Source: CAYSBK01 sp964429265
GTDB taxonomy: Bacteria > Planctomycetota > Phycisphaerae > Sedimentisphaerales > Anaerobacaceae
Assembly: GCA_964429265.1 (NCBI GenBank)
Contig: CAYSBK010000086.1
Coordinates: 1-9,680 of the forward strand
Reading direction: 5' to 3'
DNA length: 9,680 bases
Shown: positions 1 to 6,600 of the stretch, one piece after another
Position numbering within the stretch: position 1 is the first letter of the stretch
Layout: each line of letters starts with the position of its first letter
The notes under the pieces: generated by a model
The model's database searches: none
What the model saw: only the letters and a program-made list of their open reading frames with translations
What the model was told of the DNA's origin: nothing
Position numbers and translations under genes: made by a program

Positions 1-2182
1 GCTGAATCTGCTGGCTGGCGATGTTGCTGGTCATAATGATGACGGTGTTCTTGAAATCGACCGTCCTGCCTTTGCCGTCGGTGAGCCGGCCGTCGTCGAA
101 TATCTGCAGCAATACGTTGAACACCTCCGGATGGGCCTTCTCGATCTCGTCGAGCAGCACAACCGAGTAGGGTTTCCTGCGAACCGCCTCGGTGAGCCGC
201 CCCCCCTGTTCATAACCCACGTATCCCGGCGGCGCACCTATGAGCCTGGCCACCGAGTGCTGCTCCATAAACTCGCTCATATCCACGCGGACCATCGCGT
301 TCGGGTCATTGAACAGGAACTCCGCCAGCGCTTTGGCCAGTTCCGTCTTGCCTACGCCGGTCGGACCGAGAAACAGAAACGAACCGATAGGCCGGTTCGG
401 GTCGCCCAGACCGGCACGGTTCCTTCGCACCGCATTGCACAGCGCCGAAACCGCCTCATCCTGCCCGACAACCCTGGTGCGAATCTCCTGTTCCATCTTC
501 ATCAGCCGCTCCCGCTCACCGGAAAGCAGCCTTGCCACCGGAATCCCCGTCCATTTGGAGACCACCTCGGCTATATGTTCCTCGGTAACCTCGTTGCGTA
601 TCAGCTTGCTGCCGTTGGATTTGGCAAGTTGTGACTCTTTTTCCTCGAGCTGCTTTTTCAGGCTGGTAATCGTATCGTATTTGAGCCTGGCAGCCGTCTC
701 GAGGTCACCGCGACGCTGGGCATCCTCGAACCGGTTCTGGGCCTCTTCAAGCTGCTGTTTTATCTGCTTTATCTGGTCGATTTCCTTTTTTTCTTTCTCC
801 CACTCGGCCGTGAGTTTCTCATCCTGCCGCTGCAGTTCCGCCAACTGCTTCTCGGTGTTCTTGAGCCGCTCCTTGCTGGCCTGGTCGGTCTCCTTTTTCA
901 GCGCCTCGCGTTCAATCTGCAGTTGCATAATCTTCCGCCGCACGTTGTCCAGCTCGGCCGGCAGAGAGTCGTTCTCAATCCGCAGCTTCGACGCCGCCTC
1001 GTCAACAAGGTCGATGGCCTTGTCCGGAAGCCACCTGTCCGAGATATACCGGTTCGACAGCGTCGCCGCAGCAACCAGCGCCGAATCGCTTATCCGCACC
1101 CCGTGATGCGCATCGTAGCGGTCTTTAAGCCCCCGCAGTATCGCTATGGTCTCGGCCACGCTCGGCGGGTCTATCATGATCGGCTGGAACCGCCTCTCAA
1201 GCGCCGCGTCTTTCTCGATGTACTTGCGGTACTCGTCGATTGTCGTCGCCCCGATGCACCGCAACTCGCCACGCGCAAGCGAAGGTTTCAGCAGGTTGCC
1301 CGCATCCACCGAACCCTCGGCCTTGCCGGCACCGACAACCGTGTGCAGCTCGTCGATGAACAGGATAATCTGCCCCTGCGAGCCAACCACCTCTTTCAGA
1401 ACCGCCTTGAACCGGTCCTCGAACTCGCCCCTGAATTTCGTTCCTGCTATAAGCGCCCCCATATCCAGCGCGATAACACGCTTATCCTTCAGGCCCGCCG
1501 GCACGTCACCGGCCACTATCCGCTGCGCAAGACCCTCCACGATGGCCGTCTTGCCCACGCCGGGCTCGCCAATAAGAACAGGATTGTTCTTGGTCCGGCG
1601 GTTCAGCACCTGCATGCACCGGCGAATCTCTTCGTCCCTGCCGATGACCGGGTCCAGCTTGCCGTTCCTGGCCATCTCCACAAGGTCGATGCCGTACCGC
1701 TGCAGCGCCTGGTACTTGTCTTCGGGATTCTGGTCGGTAATCTTCTGGTCGCCGCGCAACTGGCGGATGGCAGCTTCTATCCGCTCCGGGTCCACTGCGT
1801 TCAATCGCAGGATTTCCCTGGCATCCGTCTGTACCGACGCAAGCGCCAGCAGCAGGTGCTCGACGCTGAGGTATTCGTCGCCCATTTTGTCGGCCCGGTT
1901 CTGTGCGTCCAGCACCACCTGGTTCAGCCCGGGGTCGGGCATAAGTTGCACGTCGCCCTTGGCCTGTGGCAGCCGGCCGACCTCACTGTCCGTCATTTCC
2001 CTTATCCGCGAAACGTTCGCGCCGAGCTTTTTCAGGATGCCCACGGCGATACCCTGCTCGTCGCTGCATATCGCGCTTAGCAGATGAAGCGGCGAAACCA
2101 CCGAGTGCGATTTCGCCATCGCAAGCTGCTGTGCCGTCGCCAGCGCTTCCTGCGCCTTCAATGTAAACCTGTCAAATCTCAT
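1..2182 (-). CDS. clpB: ClpB-type AAA+ disaggregase (3' end outside window)
   Basis: Hsp100 chaperone that, with DnaK/DnaJ/GrpE, threads aggregated proteins through a hexameric pore in the cytosol. The 727 codons present read without interruption. In order they hold: the Clp N-terminal domain with two repeats (about 1-145); AAA1 with Walker A GEPGVGKT (205-212) and Walker B ILFIDE (273-278); a charged coiled-coil middle domain (about 398-530) typical of ClpB and absent from ClpA; and AAA2 with Walker A GPTGVGKT (606-613) and Walker B VVLLDE (674-679). The family is about 860 residues, so roughly 130 residues, including the C-terminal small domain, lie beyond position 1. The start (MRFDRFTLK) has AAGGAG 9 nt upstream (2192-2197). 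The AAA1 pore loop reads KFRGEFE where KYRGEFE is usual, a conservative aromatic change. A sigma-54-like promoter lies just upstream. Identity is near certain from the middle domain and both AAA modules. Confidence 0.97.
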   Translation of the reverse strand, partial: MRFDRFTLKAQEALATAQQLAMAKSHSVVSPLHLLSAICSDEQGIAVGILKKLGANVSRIREMTDSEVGRLPQAKGDVQLMPDPGLNQVVLDAQNRADKMGDEYLSVEHLLLALASVQTDAREILRLNAVDPERIEAAIRQLRGDQKITDQNPEDKYQALQRYGIDLVEMARNGKLDPVIGRDEEIRRCMQVLNRRTKNNPVLIGEPGVGKTAIVEGLAQRIVAGDVPAGLKDKRVIALDMGALIAGTKFRGEFEDRFKAVLKEVVGSQGQIILFIDELHTVVGAGKAEGSVDAGNLLKPSLARGELRCIGATTIDEYRKYIEKDAALERRFQPIMIDPPSVAETIAILRGLKDRYDAHHGVRISDSALVAAATLSNRYISDRWLPDKAIDLVDEAASKLRIENDSLPAELDNVRRKIMQLQIEREALKKETDQASKERLKNTEKQLAELQRQDEKLTAEWEKEKKEIDQIKQIKQQLEEAQNRFEDAQRRGDLETAARLKYDTITSLKKQLEEKESQLAKSNGSKLIRNEVTEEHIAEVVSKWTGIPVARLLSGERERLMKMEQEIRTRVVGQDEAVSALCNAVRRNRAGLGDPNRPIGSFLFLGPTGVGKTELAKALAEFLFNDPNAMVRVDMSEFMEQHSVARLIGAPPGYVGYEQGGRLTEAVRRKPYSVVLLDEIEKAHPEVFNVLLQIFDDGRLTDGKGRTVDFKNTVIIMTSNIASQQIQ

Positions 2183-2239
2183 CTCTACCGGCTCCTTACC
2201 AATTCACACCACCACCGCACGTCCCCTCGGCCGGAACTG

Positions 2240-2255
2240 TGCAAATACCGTGCCG
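2240..2255 (-). promoter_or_regulatory. Sigma-54 (RpoN) -24/-12 promoter for clpB
   Basis: On the minus strand the sequence is CGGCACGGTATTTGCA. It matches the RpoN consensus TGGCACG-N4-TTGCA at every fixed position except the first T, and has the required GG-N10-GC spacing (GG at 2254-2253, GC at 2242-2241). Transcription would begin near 2229, giving a leader of about 47 nt that contains the AAGGAG site of clpB. RpoN promoters need an activator bound upstream, and two short inverted repeats lie there. A chance match is possible, but the invariant dinucleotides and the orientation toward the gene favour a real site. Confidence 0.55.
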
Positions 2256-2271
2256 CAAACACCACTAAGAC

Positions 2272-2298
2272 GTAACTATCGCACCCAAAAGAAGTTAC
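2272..2298. repeat. Inverted repeat GTAACT-N15-AGTTAC upstream of clpB
   Basis: Perfect 6-bp arms (2272-2277 and 2293-2298) are separated by 15 bp. The centre lies about 56 bp upstream of the predicted sigma-54 start for clpB. It could be an operator half-site pair, or chance. The long spacer without a U-run makes a terminator unlikely. Confidence 0.3.
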
Positions 2299-2318
2299 AA
2301 CGCATCACTTCACTGGCC

Positions 2319-2339
2319 GGCTTTGCCAGATTGGCAGCC
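2319..2339. repeat. Inverted repeat TGCCA-GAT-TGGCA, possible activator site
   Basis: Five-base arms (2324-2328 and 2332-2336) surround GAT. The symmetry extends to GGC/GCC at 2319-2321 and 2337-2339 after a 2-nt interruption on one side. The centre is about 100 bp upstream of the predicted sigma-54 start of clpB, a usual distance for an enhancer-binding activator. The arms are short, so the functional reading is inference. Confidence 0.3.
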
Positions 2340-2409
2340 TTCCTGCCCACTGCCGACCTGGACCGTGGGGTTGCTCGGCCGGCGGAGACTGCCTGTAATC
2401 GCCCATCCC

Positions 2410-2457
2410 AAAAAAATCTATTTTTTTCTTGACACTAATGCCGGCCGTGCGAAAATC
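2410..2457 (+). promoter_or_regulatory. Sigma-70-type promoter with A/T tract for PEP-CTERM gene
   Basis: A perfect -35 hexamer TTGACA (2429-2434) is followed after 16 bp by GAAAAT (2451-2456), a 4-of-6 match to TATAAT. Immediately upstream are seven A and seven T residues separated by TCTA (2410-2427), positioned like an UP element and standing out from the GC-rich surroundings. The start would be near 2463, leaving a leader of about 135 nt before the PEP-CTERM start. The -35 is convincing; the -10 is weak. Confidence 0.5.
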
Positions 2458-2486
2458 GAAGTTGCCGAAAGAGGTGAGCTGAGAGG

Positions 2487-2510
2487 ATGTGCAAATCTCG
2501 CCGCCCCTGA
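2487..2510 (+). CDS. Possible seven-codon leader peptide
   Basis: In the leader of the PEP-CTERM transcript, ATG at 2487 opens a short frame, MCKSRRP, ending in TGA. GAGGTGA (2471-2477) sits 9 nt upstream, a good ribosome-site spacing. Nothing else supports translation, and a frame this short with a purine-rich upstream run can arise by chance. If real, it would be a regulatory upstream frame rather than a functional peptide. Confidence 0.15.
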   Translation: MCKSRRP

Positions 2511-2598
2511 GTACTTGCCGGGCACCTGCGGAGTTGCTGAGAAAGTGAAGAACCGGCGTGAAAAAAGGATTGAGGGTCAAGATCTCAGGAGGGCCCAG

Positions 2599-3228
2599 AT
2601 GATGAGAATATCCATCTTTTCGGCGGCAGCGGCGGCAATTTTACTTTTCGGCATTGTCCGGGCCGAGGACTACAATCCGCCTGACTGGAGAGGCCAGGAC
2701 AATACAACCGTCCAATTATGGGAGTTCGGCGACGATAATCCGACCCCGCCACCGGATTACGTCAGCAATCCGTTCGGCTCGCCCAGCCTCGAGGTAACCG
2801 GCAGCGCCCCATGGACCATCTGGCTTGCCAGCGACCACGGCCATACCGGTGTATGGAAGTTCGAGGACTACATCCAGGTAGACATCCCAAACCTCGACCA
2901 GCAGAACGCCTACAAGGAAATATGGCTGCAGCTTATTATGTCAGCCGAGCGACTCAACGAGACCAACCCCGTCATCAGCGCCATTCCAGGCGCCGGCCCC
3001 CTCGAACTCATCGACAAGCAGCAAATCGACGACTATTACTGGAGGGCGACATATTCGCTGACTATTGAGCCAAACCCGGCCTCCGAAACGATATACATCC
3101 AGCCTCGTGACTGCACGCTCTACCTCGACGAGCTTGTCATCGACACCATTTGCGTTCCTGAGCCGGCCACGATTATGCTGATGGGTCTGGCCGCCATAGC
3201 CCTGCTGCGAAAACGAACCGGTCCGTAG
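2599..3228 (+). CDS. PEP-CTERM sorting-domain exported protein
   Basis: A 209-aa exported protein of unknown specific role. A signal peptide (residues 1-22; basic R3, hydrophobic run, cleavage likely after VRA) precedes an acidic, aromatic-rich domain of about 160 residues with no cysteines except near the end. That domain shows DYNPPDWRG near its start and beta-rich segments such as WKFEDYIQVDIPNL. The C terminus is a PEP-CTERM signal: VPEPA (186-190), a short hydrophobic helix (191-203), then RKR (204-206). By family knowledge, exosortase cleaves such signals and sends the protein to the envelope or extracellular matrix; no exosortase gene is in the window. AGGAGG (2587-2592) lies 6 nt before ATG 2599 and 9 nt before the in-frame ATG 2602; either could start. 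The frame stays open upstream to 2323 but lacks a ribosome site and protein-like content there. The mature domain resembles PEP-CTERM proteins I associate with Phycisphaerae, from memory only. Confidence 0.88.
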   Translation: MMRISIFSAAAAAILLFGIVRAEDYNPPDWRGQDNTTVQLWEFGDDNPTPPPDYVSNPFGSPSLEVTGSAPWTIWLASDHGHTGVWKFEDYIQVDIPNLDQQNAYKEIWLQLIMSAERLNETNPVISAIPGAGPLELIDKQQIDDYYWRATYSLTIEPNPASETIYIQPRDCTLYLDELVIDTICVPEPATIMLMGLAAIALLRKRTGP

Positions 3229-3260
3229 GCAGCCACTGACAATGCCTCTTGTCTCACGCG

Positions 3261-3287
3261 ACTGCGGATAATAGCGCAGTTCTGCGC
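3261..3287. repeat. Overlapping inverted repeats after the PEP-CTERM gene
   Basis: ACTGCG (3261-3266) can pair with CGCAGT (3275-3280) across an 8-nt loop. GCGCAG (3274-3279) can alternatively pair with CTGCGC (3282-3287). The two hairpins share bases and would be mutually exclusive in RNA. No U-run follows, so this is not a standard intrinsic terminator. It may still end or protect the PEP-CTERM transcript, or be chance. Confidence 0.3.
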
Positions 3288-3350
3288 GATTTGCCGCCGG
3301 GTAGTTTCATCCTTATACATCCCCCCCATAAGTACACCGAATTTTCCCCG

Positions 3351-3378
3351 TTGAACAACCCGATCGGCCTTGTAATAT
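3351..3378 (+). promoter_or_regulatory. Likely promoter of the DUF2905 gene
   Basis: TTGAAC (3351-3356) and TAATAT (3373-3378) are 16 bp apart, inside an unusually A/T-rich patch (3371-3384). TATATT at 3376-3381 is a closer -10 match, but its 19-bp spacing is too long for a standard promoter. Transcription would begin near 3385, about 50 nt before the gene. Confidence 0.4.
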
Positions 3379-3434
3379 ATTATCACCGGATATAAGTCCA
3401 CGAACAATGTGCGTCCGTCGGCAAAGGTGAAACC

Positions 3435-3665
3435 ATGGACCTCGGACCTGCTCAACTCGGCAAATGGCTGATAATCGCGGGCCTTGCGATCGCCCTGCTC
3501 GGCGTCCTTACGCTGGCATTGGGAAAGGTCGGTCTTTTCAAACTGCCCGGAGACTTACAGTTCGGCGGCAAGAACTGGCGAATCTACATCCCCATAGCAA
3601 GCTGCATCATCATTTCAGCCTTGCTGACGCTTCTTCTGTGGTTGATCAATTCCCTCCGCAGGTAA
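3435..3665 (+). CDS. DUF2905 family small membrane protein
   Basis: A 76-aa integral membrane protein with two hydrophobic helices (about 11-32 and 50-72). They flank the family hallmark loop GKVGLFKLPGDLQFGGKNWR (30-49), in which a leucine-proline-glycine-aspartate motif precedes a basic/aromatic segment. That layout and the length fit the DUF2905 family (about 65-90 residues), which has no known function. AGGTG (3425-3429) lies 5 nt before the ATG. It appears to be a single-gene unit with its own promoter, convergent with the minus-strand operon; the stop codons are 28 bp apart with no clear hairpin terminator between. No link to the neighbouring systems is evident. Confidence 0.85.
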   Translation: MDLGPAQLGKWLIIAGLAIALLGVLTLALGKVGLFKLPGDLQFGGKNWRIYIPIASCIIISALLTLLLWLINSLRR

Positions 3666-3693
3666 TCGTCGTGCATCTTCCCGAACCGCCGAC

Positions 3694-6600
3694 TCAGTCA
3701 ACCTTCCTGTAATATTGTGCTTCTTTCTCCGACAGTCTGCCCTGTCGTATCAACCTGCGAACGCGGGTGATGTCCACGTCCCTGGGCTGGCCCGCCGAAG
3801 CCACCACGCCCGGCTTGCTGAACCCGGCCGCACCGGAGACCTCCGCCAATCTTTTCGCCGACACCGCCGACAAAATCACCGCCAGCCCAACCACCCCCGC
3901 TACGAAACAGCGACCCGCGATAACAGCACGCCTATGGCTGACGTCGCGTCGCTGCCGCAGCGGCAGGATCGGCGCTCGCTCAAACCTGCACCTGTCGCAG
4001 TAAATACAGTCGAGCCGGTCGTTCTTTGTCACCCCGAACTCGCACCTGCCGAACTTCTTTGCCGGAAGCAACCGCCGCAGCGGCGCCGCCGCATTAAGCA
4101 ACGACAGAAACGCCCCTGCCGGGCACAGGTACCGGCACCAGAACCGCCCGTAAAAAATGCCCGCCACCAATGATACGATAATACTCACGGCAACCGCCCG
4201 CTGCAGCGAGAAATTGAACACCGACACCAGCGGGTCGGCCGCAAGGGCTCTCTTGTCGCGTGAAAGGAAGAAAACAACTACCAGCACGAACAGCACGACG
4301 TACTTCATGAAACGACCGACGCCCATACTGTCCCGGTCCGGCACCGGCTTGAGGTCTTTCGGAACCAGGTAACTCAGCAGCTCCTGAACCGCCCCGAAGG
4401 GACACATCCAGCCGCAGTACATATTGCCGAACACCAGAACCAGCCCCGGCACGCCCACCGCAAGCAAAAACGCCGAAGACAGACCCACCGCCGGAATCCG
4501 CCCGCTCAGCAAACCTACGACTTGTTCGGTTGAGTACTGCACGTTAAGAATCAATCCCCCGCCCACCGCAACAAGAGCAAGCACCACCACCCTGAGCCAC
4601 GCTCCCCCGGCGTAAATCGCAACCAGCGCAACGACCGCGACACCGGCCAGGTATATCGCCGCACGCTCGGGCTTTTGCAGGGTCATCGCTTGCCCTTCGC
4701 CCGCCACTGGCAGCGCCAGAATCTCCGATGCGAACCGCCGCGCCGAAACCGTCAGCGAATCCAGCACCGCACGCGAGCTTATCGTCGCACCCGAGACCGC
4801 ATCAACTCCGGCAAAAGGCCCGGCCCCGAACAGGTTATATCCACCGTCGGTCAGTTTTTGCTGCCAGCCTTCCAGCATCGCAAGGTATGCCGGTGTCTCA
4901 TTCGACCGAACAATGTGAAAATCAACGAGTCTGCCATCCCTGTCTACGTGCACGGCGATATTCAAAGCCCCGCCGAAACCCCGCACTTCCGGCGCAAGCT
5001 CACGCGTGCTGAATATGTAACCCGAAGGCTCATTTCCATCAGCGTAAACTTCGAAGTATCGCACTTTCCGCCCGCCTACGCTGCCGGAAGCCGCCACGAT
5101 CCTGTTCTGACCCGCCAGTGCCTGTGCCGTTTCGACTGGCAGAACCACCCGGAGCCTCCCGGCCGCCGACGCCACCAGGTCTGAACAGATAATCACCGCA
5201 ATCGCCGCAGCAAGCAGACAGTACCCGGTAGCCCGCAACCGGCCCTGCAGACCCACAGTAAACGCCACCGCCGGCTTGTATCGCCTCAAGGCCGCAAGCG
5301 GTGCGTTCGCTATCGCAACCGCCGCAAGTACCAGCAGGCTCACCCTCGCGCCCAGCACCGGCAGCATCCCAAGGCTGACCACCAGAGCACCAACGGTGGC
5401 TCCAAAATGGTCCGCTGCTTCCAGCCTGGCACCGGCCGCCGTCGCCCCGAACCCCGCCTCCGCAAGCTGCCTGGCCGCCAGCGGAAAATATCCCCCCAAG
5501 ACACAGCCTGCCGCGACAAACGCCAGACCGAAATGAACGTGCCCCCACACCTGGACGGCCCCAAACGCGATTATCCACAGTAACACCAGATGCACCGCCA
5601 GCACCACCACCAGCAGCAAATCGCAGCCGATTCGCCTGCCCGGCTTTGCAAACATGCCGGCAAGCAGTCCGCCCGCCGTAAGGCCCAGCATAAAACCAGA
5701 CGAAACCAACCCGATATGAAGATAAAGTGACCCGTATCGCATCTGGTAGAGGTACATCAGTATCAGTGCTATCGCCATTCCTCCGAAACCGGCCGTCAAT
5801 ACCAGAAAGCTGCTTTCAAAACTTGACGGCACCGCCTCGCCGCCCGCCGACCGGGACCTCAGCCTGTACAGCAACCGCACCACGACCACCACAAGCACCG
5901 GCACCACAAACACCCACACGCCCGCCACGCAAAGCCGTTTCACGAACCGTGCAACGGGAGAACCCGCCTGCCGGCTCAATAGCAACAGGCTGTACAGGTG
6001 AGCCAGCGGCCGCGAATCCGTGTTCACAAGAAGCTGTCTCGGCAGGTCCGTCTTTTCATAAGCGTCCATCGCCTTGGCCGCGCGGTCCGGCAGGTAAATC
6101 GAAAACAACGCTTCCGGCGAAAGCAACGATTGTCCATTCTCAATCCCGGCAAACCGGTCCCGCAGCGTTCCCGGCTCGTCCGTAAGGGCCTCGCCGTCAC
6201 CTGCTATGAACCAGGTGTGCTCACCCGGCACCAGCACCAGCCTTTGAAACACTTCCAGCAGCGTGCACCGCACCGACGCCCCCAGGTTGACAAGTTCCGT
6301 GCCCAGAACGTTTTCACCACCCGCCACTTGCACCGCCACCACGCCCTCTCGTGACAGGCTGTGGCGAACCTGATGGTAGAACTGCCTTGTATAAAATCGG
6401 TTCAGCACCGAGCTTGTCGCCGCTCCCACGTCGATGACCACAATGTCGTAATAGTCCTTCTTCTGCGCCAGAAGCTCCCGGATTTCACCGCTGAAAAACT
6501 TCAGCCGCCTGTCCCTGACCCGGTACTGGTCCGGCACAAACCCGTTTATCCGCCGAATGTATTCGCTGTCGCAACCTGTCCACGTAACCTCCTCGATCTG

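Larger units (their letters stand above)
2183..2598. other. Divergent intergenic region, clpB / PEP-CTERM gene
   Basis: This 416-bp stretch has no convincing protein gene; open frames across it lack family resemblance and a credible ribosome site. From left to right it holds the clpB ribosome binding site (2192-2197), a sigma-54-type promoter on the minus strand, two short inverted repeats, an A7/T7 tract joined to a TTGACA element on the plus strand, a possible seven-codon leader, and the ribosome site of the PEP-CTERM gene. Individual elements are listed separately. Confidence 0.8.

Noticed and set aside
923..2087. Long plus-strand open frames (923-2080 and 1146-2087) opposite clpB.
   Set aside because: They are antisense to an uninterrupted 727-codon ClpB frame with all expected motifs. 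Their translations are Arg/His/Pro- or Ser-rich without domain resemblance, as expected for shadows of a GC-rich gene.
2272..2298. GTAACT-N15-AGTTAC considered as a CIRCE (HrcA) element for clpB.
   Set aside because: CIRCE has 9-bp arms TTAGCACTC/GAGTGCTAA with a 9-bp spacer; neither the arms nor the spacer match.
2305..2580. 91-codon minus-strand frame in the divergent intergenic region.
   Set aside because: It crosses the A/T tract and promoter elements, has no good ribosome site, and its product has no recognisable feature.
2323..2598. Upstream in-frame extension of the PEP-CTERM gene to ATG 2323.
   Set aside because: The extension would precede the clear signal peptide with 92 unrelated residues and run through the promoter. 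AGGAGG positions the start at 2599/2602.
3120..3455. 111-codon minus-strand frame spanning the gap between the PEP-CTERM and DUF2905 genes.
   Set aside because: Its composition is fairly protein-like in the middle, but it overlaps both flanking genes antisense, starts inside DUF2905 and matches no family I recognise. The gap instead shows promoter-like sequence for DUF2905.
3640..3703. GGTTGA (3640-3645) and TCAACC (3698-3703) considered as a bidirectional terminator between convergent genes.
   Set aside because: The arms are 52 nt apart, there is no compact stem and no U-run on either strand.
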